Assembly (NCBI GenBank): GCA_020855015.1
Contig: JAHKLP010000052.1
Span: forward strand, 1-17,131
Direction of reading: 5' to 3'
DNA: 17,131 bases
Source of the DNA: Methanobacterium sp.
Lineage (GTDB): Archaea > Methanobacteriota > Methanobacteria > Methanobacteriales > Methanobacteriaceae
Part shown: piece by piece, positions 1 to 6,414 of the stretch
Layout of the letters: the number at the start of each line of letters is the position of its first letter
Numbering within the stretch: the first letter of the stretch is position 1
The notes under the pieces: generated by a model
Seen by the model: only the letters and a program-made list of their open reading frames with translations
Told to the model about the DNA's origin: nothing
The model's database searches: none
Position numbers and translations under genes: made by a program

Positions 1-1095
1 AGCCAAACCTAATATTATAACGTATAAACTTGTTTCCTTGGTTATGAATGAGAAAATTAAAAGTCCAACAGATATTATGGCCATTCCCAGTGAAGCTAAT
101 TTTCCCGGATCAAACCTATCAGAAAGTCTACCTGCAAAGGGGGACATTACAACCATGAAAAAGGTTTGAACCACCACAAATAGTCCAGCTATTTCCGGGT
201 CCAATCCTTTTATGTACTGTAAATATAAGCTCAACAGAAAACTCACCACAAAGGTTGCTATGTAGGTTATTAGTGTTGCCAGATTGGAGAATGCAAACCG
301 TTTATTTTCAAAGAATAACTTCACATCTAAGACTGGATGTTCCACCCTTAATTCCCATATAACAAAACCTACAAACCCGATAATACCTAAAATTACCATT
401 ACCATTCCAAAGGTTCCGGTAATGGTTGAGAATCCAATTAAAACTAATGAAAGCATGATAATGTATAGTAGGGTTCCCCAATAGTCCAGTTTTTCGTCTT
501 TACTTTCTGCCCATTCTCCTTTCATCTTCCAGAAAATAAGTGCCAGTACAACTAAACACAAAGGCACAATGAAATAGAAAATACTTCTCCAGCCTAGATA
601 CTGTGTGAGAAAACCTCCCAAGAGCGGCCCCAGAACCAGCCCAATATAACTGGCCATAATATTCATCCCAATAGCTTTACCTCTTTCTTTAGGAGGGAAA
701 ACTGAGGTTATAATTGCAAGTGCGGTTACAAATATCATTGCACTGGCAACACCCTGGAAAACCCTGGTTATTACCAGGAATTCAGCTGAAGGAGATATAG
801 CTGCCAGTAAAGTAGAGATGGTTAAAATCAGAATACCATAGGTGAAAATCTTCTTCATCCCATAAATATCGGCAATTCTGCCGAAAGGAACTGCAAACAT
901 AGCAGATGCTAAAAAAAATCCGGTTGTAACCCAGCTTAATAGAATGGCATTAACTGCTAAATCGTTCCCAATGGTAGGAAGAGCAATTATTAAGGAAGTA
1001 CCCATAAATGGAGTTAAAAACGTAGCCAGAGTAGCGGTGAATAGAATTACGGTTTTATTTATTTTGTTATCTTTAATAGAACTGTTTGATTCCAT
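1..1095 (-). CDS. MFS multidrug exporter, DHA2 (EmrB/QacA) type, C-terminus outside window
   Basis: Reading the minus strand from the ATG at 1095 gives 365 codons without a stop to the window edge, so the gene is partial only because the window ends. It is a very hydrophobic multi-span protein. After the first helices comes a motif-A loop, FGRIADIYGMKK (the family GxxaDrxGrkk loop). Later comes the helix-5 antiporter motif C, ending GLVLGPLLGGFLTQYLGWRS, typical of proton-driven drug exporters of the 14-helix DHA2 family. A second motif-A-like loop, GRLSDRFDPGK, starts the second half. The start is supported by a purine-rich GGGGGAT about 4 bases upstream. It probably exports toxic compounds across the cell membrane; the substrate cannot be read from sequence. 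It is divergent from the VOC gene at 1201, with 105 bases between starts. Confidence 0.88.
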   Translation of the reverse strand, partial: MESNSSIKDNKINKTVILFTATLATFLTPFMGTSLIIALPTIGNDLAVNAILLSWVTTGFFLASAMFAVPFGRIADIYGMKKIFTYGILILTISTLLAAISPSAEFLVITRVFQGVASAMIFVTALAIITSVFPPKERGKAIGMNIMASYIGLVLGPLLGGFLTQYLGWRSIFYFIVPLCLVVLALIFWKMKGEWAESKDEKLDYWGTLLYIIMLSLVLIGFSTITGTFGMVMVILGIIGFVGFVIWELRVEHPVLDVKLFFENKRFAFSNLATLITYIATFVVSFLLSLYLQYIKGLDPEIAGLFVVVQTFFMVVMSPFAGRLSDRFDPGKLASLGMAIISVGLLIFSFITKETSLYVIILGLA

Positions 1096-1200
1096 TTTAT
1101 CCCCCATATCCCTTCATTATATTTTCATTTTCTATGTTTATTTAAAACGGAAGCATTTAATAAATATGATGTAACTTCAATAGAGGAATAGGTGAAAAAA
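1096..1200. promoter_or_regulatory. Divergent promoter region between the MFS and VOC genes
   Basis: This short AT-rich spacer must drive both genes. An archaeal TATA-like element (tttaataaatat, 1157-1168) lies about 35-45 bases before the VOC start. AGGTGA at 1190-1195 is the Shine-Dalgarno site for the ATG at 1201. On the other strand, TTTAAATAA-type sequence around 1139-1147 could serve the exporter. Shared control of an exporter and a small-molecule-binding VOC protein is possible but not shown; I see no clear operator palindrome. Confidence 0.5.
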
Positions 1201-1551
1201 ATGAAAATCAAATATGCTACCATCATTGTTGAGGATATGGAGGAATCAATTAAATTCTACACAGAGGTTATGGGATTCCAGATAGATAGCAAGTACGATC
1301 TCGGACCCGCGGGCCAGATCACACTACTTAAAGGGGAGGGAGAGACAATGGTGGAAATCATTGAAAATCCAACTGATGAACCTGGACTGTTTTCAATAGG
1401 AATGGATGTTGAAGACTTAGACACCACCATTAAAGAACTCAAATCTAAGGGTGCTAAAATTATAACAGAACCCATACCAATTACAGTTGGACTTCTTGCA
1501 TTTATAGAAGACCCGAATGGGGCTAGAATAGCACTAATTCAACACAACTGA
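1201..1551 (+). CDS. VOC-fold (glyoxalase/bleomycin-resistance-like) protein without the usual metal ligands
   Basis: A 116-residue single-module vicinal-oxygen-chelate protein. It has the typical first strand and helix (IIVEDMEESIKFYTEVMGF), a central VEIIE strand and a DPNGARIALIQ ending. I prefer the ATG at 1201 over the in-frame GTG at 1192, because AGGTGA at 1190-1195 sits 5 bases before it, the spacing used across this window. In glyoxalase I the metal is held by a His on strand 1, a Glu, a second His and a final Glu. Here the first position is Tyr5, the later His falls in a Phe-Ser stretch and the last Glu is Ala; only the middle Glu remains. A glyoxalase I role is therefore unlikely. 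Such proteins often bind or sequester small molecules, which fits its place opposite an exporter, but the ligand is unknown. Confidence 0.85.
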   Translation: MKIKYATIIVEDMEESIKFYTEVMGFQIDSKYDLGPAGQITLLKGEGETMVEIIENPTDEPGLFSIGMDVEDLDTTIKELKSKGAKIITEPIPITVGLLAFIEDPNGARIALIQHN

Positions 1552-1695
1552 GTTATTCTTTCAATTTATTTCGTTTTTGCTCCTGTTATTTGCGTGGAAA
1601 ATAGTAAAACTTGGTAAATTATTAATTATAAGTCCTCAGGGTAAAATCAATAGAAATATCAGAAGGAATTTAAATATTATATTTAAGGTGATAGA

Positions 1696-1932
1696 ATGGA
1701 TGTAGCAATGATATCAGTACAATATTTAAATGGTGAAAAAGAATCATTCGATGTTTCCAACCCAGAAGTGGATGTAATAAAGATCATTGGAGATAAGATA
1801 CTTATCAGTTTCAACAAAGACCCTGATACCCATAGGAACCGTTGCAAGGTCATAATAACTGATAACTTGTCAAGTTACGAGATTTCACCTTGCGACTTAG
1901 AAAGTCTGGTGGCATCTTCTGGAAAAAAATAG
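1696..1932 (+). CDS. Small protein of unknown function (78 residues)
   Basis: I do not recognise this protein. It starts with an ATG 5 bases after AGGTGA (1685-1690), and AT-rich TATA-like stretches at 1613-1628 and 1669-1683 precede it, so it has its own promoter signals. The sequence alternates short hydrophobic strands (MISVQYLN, VIKIIGDKILISF, CKVIITD) with polar turns and has no membrane segment or signal peptide, so a small soluble beta-rich fold is likely. Two cysteines (in NRCKV and SPCDL) are too far apart to suggest a metal site. A U-rich signal follows the stop. It stands alone between the VOC gene and the convergent ferredoxin gene. Confidence 0.65.
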   Translation: MDVAMISVQYLNGEKESFDVSNPEVDVIKIIGDKILISFNKDPDTHRNRCKVIITDNLSSYEISPCDLESLVASSGKK

Positions 1933-1959
1933 AAAAAATTAAAAAATTTTTCCTTCTTT
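1932..1959 (+). terminator. A/T hairpin followed by a pyrimidine-rich tract
   Basis: Directly after the stop of the 78-residue gene, AAAAATT (1934-1940) pairs with AATTTTT (1945-1951) and is followed by TCCTTCTTT. U-rich tracts are enough to stop archaeal RNA polymerase, so this is a reasonable terminator; the all-AT stem is weak. Confidence 0.45.
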
Positions 1960-2067
1960 AACAATTTAATAGTCCTTGATTGTTAAGAAAAAATATTATA
2001 TATCTTTTTTTACTTGAAAAGGTTTGACTAAAAGGGATGATATGAAATATTACGATTTGATATCCAA

Positions 2068-2262
2068 TTAACTAAAATCTTCGTGTTTCACAGCATCCGC
2101 GGGACAGTTATCTACACACTGGGCACAGAATATGCATCCACCCTCACCTTGAATTGTGGGAATTGAGTCTTCATCATCTTGTTGAAATATACCCACTGGG
2201 CAGTTCTCGACACATGTTCCACACTTGGTACATAACTCAGGATCGATTTCTATCTTGGGCAT
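2068..2262 (-). CDS. 2[4Fe-4S] ferredoxin
   Basis: A 64-residue low-potential electron carrier. Two CxxCxxCxxxCP motifs are intact: Cys11, 14, 17, 21 (CTKCGTCVENCP) and Cys43, 46, 49, 53 (CIFCAQCVDNCP), each pair set to bind two [4Fe-4S] clusters. The protein is acidic and has the usual short length of clostridial-type ferredoxins. GGTGGA lies about 7 bases before the ATG and a TATA element at 2296-2310 gives a leader of about 16 bases. No oxidoreductase partner is adjacent, so it is probably a general carrier, but its partner cannot be told from this window. Confidence 0.93.
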   Translation of the reverse strand: MPKIEIDPELCTKCGTCVENCPVGIFQQDDEDSIPTIQGEGGCIFCAQCVDNCPADAVKHEDFS

Positions 2263-2295
2263 TTTTTTCCACCGTGACTAGATTGAGTGATTTGA

Positions 2296-2310
2296 TTAAA
2301 ATATATTTTT
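2296..2310 (-). promoter_or_regulatory. TATA box for the ferredoxin gene
   Basis: The minus strand reads aaaaatatattttaa, a strong archaeal TATA box about 40 bases before the ATG at 2262, predicting a transcript start near 2278. It is almost symmetric, so weak rightward transcription is also possible. Confidence 0.55.
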
Positions 2311-2369
2311 CAAGACATATTTCTATTTATCACCAATTGACCTGAAATGATCTGGATATTTCATGCTGA

Positions 2370-2545
2370 AAAACAAAAATTCACAAAACAGGTGTTTTTG
2401 GATCACCACATATACACTGGCCGGTGTAAATAGGCCACTTTCGTGGATTAATAATGAGGGCATAAATTGTAAGAAGAAATTTATGATAATTCTCGCATTA
2501 AATCATCAGGAGTTAACACCTTATCCATCCACTGGAAATGTTTAA
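2370..2545 (-). ncRNA. Candidate small structured RNA (low confidence)
   Basis: Read on the minus strand, three small hairpins follow one another. CCAC-GAAA-GTGG (2446-2435) is a perfect stem closed by a GNRA tetraloop. TACAC...GTGTA (2428-2413) is next, then GGTG...CACC (2407-2391). A U-rich run (atttttgttttt, about 2382-2371) follows, as expected for archaeal termination. A TATA-like element (aataatattta, about 2566-2576) lies upstream and would place a transcript start near 2545, giving an RNA of roughly 175 bases. The boundaries are guesses. It could instead be the untranslated tail of the 131-residue gene's transcript. No known RNA family was recognised. Confidence 0.25.
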
Positions 2546-2628
2546 CATTTTGTTAACCAGTTTCGCATAAATATTATTTCAAGAAGTTTGATAATTGATG
2601 GTATGGTAATGCAAAACCAAAATAAAAA

Positions 2629-3024
2629 CTAGTATTCATGGATAAATTCTATTAAAATGCCAGTTAATTCTTCAATTGCCCTTACAAACTCTCTGAATGT
2701 TGAGGGATAACTGTCTGATCCCTGTGATTCAATCTGTTCTTCATCAAATTCGATGTTTAACTCCCATTGGTCTCCTTCAACACAGGAATCCATGCACTTA
2801 ACTTCATATAATTGGTACCAGTCCCATATTCTGATTTCATCCATTCGGTACCAGAAATCATTCCACTCATCAGGAGTGGGTGTAATTAATTCTTGTATAA
2901 CTATATTATTGTCTGAAAATTGTTTTAAAAATAAATTATTATCTTTCCATTGTAAATAAAAAAGATAACCTCTATCGGTTACCTCGTAACGAAACATGAA
3001 TCTATCCGGAAAAAGATCAGTCAT
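2629..3024 (-). CDS. Conserved hypothetical protein, WNDFW/GDQW family (131 residues)
   Basis: I cannot assign a function. The layout, with a WNDFWYRMDEI helix, an IWDWYQLY stretch, a GDQWELNIEF strand and then GSDSYP before a final helix (FVRAIEELTG), resembles a widespread family of uncharacterised bacterial and archaeal proteins with W...W..Y / DGTQW / GSNAYP-type motifs. That resemblance is from memory. It has no membrane segment or signal peptide and is acidic and rich in tryptophan and tyrosine. AGGTGA lies about 6 bases before the ATG. It is 46 bases downstream of the 382-residue gene, so it may be the last gene of that operon or have its own promoter (aaatttt near 3066-3072). Confidence 0.75.
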   Translation of the reverse strand: MTDLFPDRFMFRYEVTDRGYLFYLQWKDNNLFLKQFSDNNIVIQELITPTPDEWNDFWYRMDEIRIWDWYQLYEVKCMDSCVEGDQWELNIEFDEEQIESQGSDSYPSTFREFVRAIEELTGILIEFIHEY

Positions 3025-3070
3025 ATAAGTTCACCTTAATCAACTACTGAACAAATTATTGACAGAAAAT

Positions 3071-4219
3071 TTAATATCCTTTTCCAAACATTTCATTCCA
3101 TTTATCCTCCCCAAATAGAGTTATAAACTTCTCCTTATCCTCAGCTGAATATTTAAAAGCATCAGGTCTTTTGTACCTCTTTTGGGAATATATGACTTCC
3201 GCCTGATGAATTAAATCTTTATCTGGCTTTTTAAATGGCTTGCAATGGTTGTAAGCCATTTTGATCAACTCCAGGGTTTCATCAGAATACCATACTCGAT
3301 TAGCTGCATATTCATTTTGGAAGGTTTCATGGTTGAAAATGTCATCCCAGCTCATCTGAAAGTAATCTTGGAATATCTTCTCTCTGGCCTTTAGTATGCC
3401 GGGGTTGCATTCCTGGGTACGCTTAATGTTGCGCATTGTATAAGCAGAACCCCTCATATCTGCCCAGCGATCATCATGGGGTGCGAAGCTGCAGTAAGAG
3501 TCCAGCCAGTCGTAAACATTCTCAAGCATCTTCTCCCATAAACGGATGACCATATGCCAATGGTTAATTAGCGGTTCATACTCCCACTCAATCCTTTGTC
3601 TTTCCAACCCAAATTCAAAACTATCCGCCACCTTAAATGGTGAACGAGCTACCAGTGCATCATGAACTTCCAGGATCTTTTTCTGTTTTTCCACCTCCAG
3701 TGGCAGGTGCATGAATTCAGCGAAGATCTTCTCAGAGATTATTGCTTCCCTTACAACAATATCTCCCTCCATAGCCTTGTTGAGACCTTTTTCCTCTGCA
3801 GTCCTCAGAAATACCGGGTAAGAAATCCCTGATTTTCCAAGTTCAATCAAATCTTCAATGGGGGTTTTTAATTGTTCATAATTAGGGTGGCCTTTTAAGT
3901 TTTTAATGGAACTTTCATAGGATTCCAGGGTTTTCTCCAAGAGCAGTTCATCCCCTCCATCAGCAGAGTATTCGCCTTTCATCATATCGGCCATGGTCTC
4001 AGAGTAAGCGTTGCTAAATTCTATGAATAGGTTCTCGGTGGTGAGTTTTGCTGAAAAGCTGGCTATATCACTACATTCATGGGCCAGGTTTTCCATCTTA
4101 AAGAGAGTTTCACCCATTCTTTGGAAAGATTCACCTGCTGCCCCTTTCTCTTCCATCTCCCGATACATATTACGGTAGGTGTCCAGAATGGCATCAGCCA
4201 TCGCCTTATCCACAGCCAT
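3071..4219 (-). CDS. Unrecognised helical protein A of the fumB-like/DUF6282 operon (382 residues)
   Basis: I do not recognise this family. The protein is soluble, acidic and predicted mostly helical, with no signal peptide or membrane segment. Residues 200-255 are striking for evenly scattered tryptophans (W213, W222, W229, W239, W253) with NHWHM and APHDDRW nearby. The N-terminal part shares a pattern with the gene just upstream: D51xxxF55xxK58xxxxN63L64xxE67 aligns without gaps to D44-E60 of protein B. A second stretch (141-160) also resembles it, hinting at an internal repeat. The ATG lies 2 bases after the stop of protein B, so the pair is almost certainly co-transcribed and translationally coupled and probably makes a complex. 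No catalytic motif could be named. Confidence 0.8.
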   Translation of the reverse strand: MAVDKAMADAILDTYRNMYREMEEKGAAGESFQRMGETLFKMENLAHECSDIASFSAKLTTENLFIEFSNAYSETMADMMKGEYSADGGDELLLEKTLESYESSIKNLKGHPNYEQLKTPIEDLIELGKSGISYPVFLRTAEEKGLNKAMEGDIVVREAIISEKIFAEFMHLPLEVEKQKKILEVHDALVARSPFKVADSFEFGLERQRIEWEYEPLINHWHMVIRLWEKMLENVYDWLDSYCSFAPHDDRWADMRGSAYTMRNIKRTQECNPGILKAREKIFQDYFQMSWDDIFNHETFQNEYAANRVWYSDETLELIKMAYNHCKPFKKPDKDLIHQAEVIYSQKRYKRPDAFKYSAEDKEKFITLFGEDKWNEMFGKGY

Positions 4220-4221
4220 TA

Positions 4222-4890
4222 TTAGATTCCCCTGTAACTTTTAAACTGTTCTATCCTCTTTTTAAGTACTTGGTCTGGGATGGGGATGAGTCTTCTGTGT
4301 CTATCCTCCCATATGAGGTCAAAGTCATACTGCCAATGGGGATCCCATTGTTGAGCATTGGGTAGTACATGATCCATCCAATCTTTACGACCCTGATCTA
4401 TAAGATCCTGGGGATGTTCCTGGTTAATCTCATTTTTCCATTCATCAGGGACCTCAGCTTTCTGGTAAACTTCTATTTCCTCCAAGATCATTAGATCATG
4501 ATATATCTGATCAGTGAAAAGATCCAAGGTGATCTCAACATTTACCTCACCTTCAATCTCAGAAACTGAATTTACCAGTTCTGTATCAGTTGTGACTGTA
4601 TCAACAACATCTAATATTCTTAATGGAGCATGTAATCGTATTTTCTCTTTTAATTCTTGGTATAGATTTTTTCGTGCAGTTTCCTGATCTTTAACCAGGG
4701 CTATAGCATTTTCTACTGCAAGATTCCCTTCTTCCACTTTGCGGCCGAACTCTTCAAGGTCTTTCGAGTTAGCTATAGCATCATATAACTCTTTTTCAGA
4801 CTGATATGAGTGGGGATATAATGAGTTGTTTTCATATTTCTTCATTCTCACATGATAATAATCAATGTATTCCTGGTGTCTTGTTTCCAA
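4222..4890 (-). CDS. Unrecognised helical protein B of the same operon (222 residues, TTG start)
   Basis: I do not recognise this family. The frame opens with TTG. That start is supported by a strong AAGGAGG about 8 bases upstream, while no good site precedes the next ATG (Met16), so inefficient TTG initiation may set the dose. The protein is acidic, soluble and helix-rich; its N-terminal 65 residues share spaced residues with protein A (Y8, Y12, D44, F48, K51, N56, L57, E60 at a constant offset of 7). The C-terminus is aromatic and charged (WDPHWQYDFDLIWEDRHRR). It lies 32 bases after the DUF6282 gene and 2 bases before protein A, in a tight operon. Partnership with protein A is inferred from coupling and shared pattern. 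Confidence 0.78.
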   Translation of the reverse strand: METRHQEYIDYYHVRMKKYENNSLYPHSYQSEKELYDAIANSKDLEEFGRKVEEGNLAVENAIALVKDQETARKNLYQELKEKIRLHAPLRILDVVDTVTTDTELVNSVSEIEGEVNVEITLDLFTDQIYHDLMILEEIEVYQKAEVPDEWKNEINQEHPQDLIDQGRKDWMDHVLPNAQQWDPHWQYDFDLIWEDRHRRLIPIPDQVLKKRIEQFKSYRGI

Positions 4891-4922
4891 ATAGGTCCCT
4901 CCTTATCCTTGTAACTGTTTTT

Positions 4923-5702
4923 CTAAAATAAAAGTTTTAATGGATTTTCCATGCACATGATTTTAATTTCTTTCCATGAAATTTCATTTTCCAATAATGT
5001 TTCTATCATCATTTTCATCCCATCGGCTGGTTTTGGATTGTGTTTCTGTCCGAAATCTGTGGCCAGGATGCAATTTTTAGCTCCCACTTCTTTAATTGCC
5101 TCGGCAATAAGGATTGGATTAATTTTATCGTGTTGTGGCATTGTGGCTACCCAACAGTGCTCTAAATATGCTCTACGTGCCATTTCTCTCTGTTGGTCAA
5201 TGGATGCGCCTACCACTTGGGTTAAGGGATGATTCACCATTATCTTTTTTATCCCCCGAGTATGGCACTCATCCAGAATATGAAATATTTCAGGAGGATT
5301 AGAATGCCCAGTTCCTAGAACCAGGTTTTCATCGGCAATAATATCTAATATTTCCCCTAGAATGTTTTGCTCTATTTTAACTTCATTATGATGAATGGTG
5401 GGTAACCAGACTAGTTTACCCCCCATTAAAGCAACATTTTTAACTGCTTCAGGATTTAATCCCCCCAGGGGTAGGTTTAGGGTTACACCGCCCAGAACCC
5501 TTAATCCAGTGAATCTCTGAGTTAGGTATGCTCTGCCAACAGTGGATTCTACATGGGATTTTATTACGATGGCCTTCATCCCATGTTCTTTTGCTGAGAT
5601 AGCAGCTTCATGATCATTTAATAGGCGTGGTTTTATATCTGGACTGGTGTGGATGTGGGTGTCTATTAAACCCTTTAAAATAGAATTTCCTGATATTTCC
5701 AC
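4923..5702 (-). CDS. DUF6282 family metal-dependent hydrolase (amidohydrolase-like)
   Basis: A 259-residue TIM-barrel-type hydrolase. The N-terminal LIDTHIHTSPD carries the HxH metal pair (His16, His18). Further candidate ligands follow in order: the KSH segment (Lys48-His50), a GTGHS segment, a VNHP segment and an ATDFGQ segment with Asp216, the usual order of amidohydrolase-superfamily sites. The match to DUF6282 is by memory of its DxHxHxxPD opening. The start is a GTG; AGGAGAT lies about 8 bases upstream and no better ATG exists. It sits 34 bases after the fumarase-beta gene and 32 before protein B, so it is probably co-expressed with them. Hydrolysis of an amide, ester or lactone of a small carboxylate would fit, but the substrate is unknown. 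Confidence 0.88.
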   Translation of the reverse strand: MEISGNSILKGLIDTHIHTSPDIKPRLLNDHEAAISAKEHGMKAIVIKSHVESTVGRAYLTQRFTGLRVLGGVTLNLPLGGLNPEAVKNVALMGGKLVWLPTIHHNEVKIEQNILGEILDIIADENLVLGTGHSNPPEIFHILDECHTRGIKKIMVNHPLTQVVGASIDQQREMARRAYLEHCWVATMPQHDKINPILIAEAIKEVGAKNCILATDFGQKHNPKPADGMKMMIETLLENEISWKEIKIMCMENPLKLLF

Positions 5703-5736
5703 CCTTAAATCTCCTTGATTCTATTATTCCCAGTAT

Positions 5737-6279
5737 TTAGGGCTTATTTTTACGTGCTTCTTCGTATATATTGGCACCGGTAGAGTCCATTGCTACTATC
5801 AGTGGGCCGAAATTTTCAACTTCCAGTTCCCATATGGCTTCAGGAACTCCCAGATCCAGCCAGTGGACATTTTTCACTTTCACCACTGAGCTGACGTATA
5901 GTGCAGCGCAACCGCCCACTGCAGCCAGAAATACGGCTCCATTCCTCCCTAGAGCATCGGATGTTTTTTGGTCCATACCTCCCTTTCCAATTACTGCCAG
6001 CACTCCCTGGTCCAGAATTTCTGCCTGATATGGATTCATGCGTGTGCTGGTGGTTGGTCCAACAGCTATCATCTCATAATTATCATCTTGATTTTTGATT
6101 ATTGGTCCTGCATGGAATATTACTGCTCCTTCCAGGGGTATTGGTGATCCTTTTTCAATTATGCGCTTATGAGCACTGTCCCGCGCCGTAAAAATGGTTC
6201 CTGATATATATACCGAGTCTTTTATTCTCAATTTCTGGGTTTCCTCTCTATTTAAGGGTGTTTGAAGATTGATTGCCAT
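5737..6279 (-). CDS. Class I fumarase / L-tartrate dehydratase beta subunit (TtdB / FumA C-terminal family)
   Basis: A 180-residue protein matching the small subunit of two-subunit class I Fe-S hydro-lyases, which interconvert malate and fumarate (or dehydrate tartrate). Family signatures in order are GTIFTARDSAHKR (27-39), GPTTSTRMNPY, IGKGGM, AAVGGCAALY and LGVPEAIWELEVENFGPL near the end. The iron-sulfur-binding alpha subunit is not in this window, so the complex must draw on a distant gene. In methanogens this enzyme serves the incomplete reductive citric acid route. The ATG is preceded by AGGTG at 5 bases, with a TATA box at 6343-6360. It heads an operon with DUF6282 and two orphans, unusual company that leaves open a related substrate rather than fumarate. 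Confidence 0.9.
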   Translation of the reverse strand: MAINLQTPLNREETQKLRIKDSVYISGTIFTARDSAHKRIIEKGSPIPLEGAVIFHAGPIIKNQDDNYEMIAVGPTTSTRMNPYQAEILDQGVLAVIGKGGMDQKTSDALGRNGAVFLAAVGGCAALYVSSVVKVKNVHWLDLGVPEAIWELEVENFGPLIVAMDSTGANIYEEARKNKP

Positions 6280-6342
6280 AATTGCACCTTTTTGTGTTAA
6301 TGGGAGTTGTTTGTGGATAAAAAAATATGTTAAATGTAATTT

Positions 6343-6360
6343 GAAATAATATTTAAATAG
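6343..6360 (-). promoter_or_regulatory. Promoter of the fumarase-beta operon
   Basis: The minus strand reads ctatttaaatattattt, a good archaeal TATA element. It predicts a transcript start near 6326 and a leader of about 45 bases before the ATG at 6279. It is the only clear promoter for the four-gene run down to 3071. Confidence 0.5.
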
Positions 6361-6414
6361 GTTATACTGTAATTCCAGGGAAATAAAATGTATTTTAGAT
6401 TTAAGAAATACGTG

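Larger units (their letters stand above)
2263..2628. other. 366-base gene-free gap between the ferredoxin and 131-residue genes
   Basis: I see no convincing protein gene here. The gap holds the ferredoxin promoter at its left end and, at 2391-2446, three consecutive short inverted repeats in locally less AT-rich sequence (see the ncRNA candidate). An additional weak repeat, TGAAAT (2343-2348) with ATTTCA (2358-2363), lies between them. A 60-codon frame on the plus strand at 2363-2545 lacks a Shine-Dalgarno site and protein-like composition. Confidence 0.6.

Noticed and set aside
284..1174. Plus-strand frames at 284-484 and 944-1174
   Set aside because: Both overlap the minus-strand MFS exporter gene, which is continuous over 365 codons with clear MFS motifs; they have no ribosome sites.
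2490..2530. Possible C/D-box guide RNA (TGATGA on the minus strand)
   Set aside because: The C-box-like element lacks the leading purine and I find no matching D box (CTGA) at usable spacing.
2363..2545. 60-codon plus-strand frame in the gap right of the ferredoxin gene
   Set aside because: No Shine-Dalgarno site, no protein-like pattern, and it overlaps the hairpin cluster read better as RNA structure or spacer.
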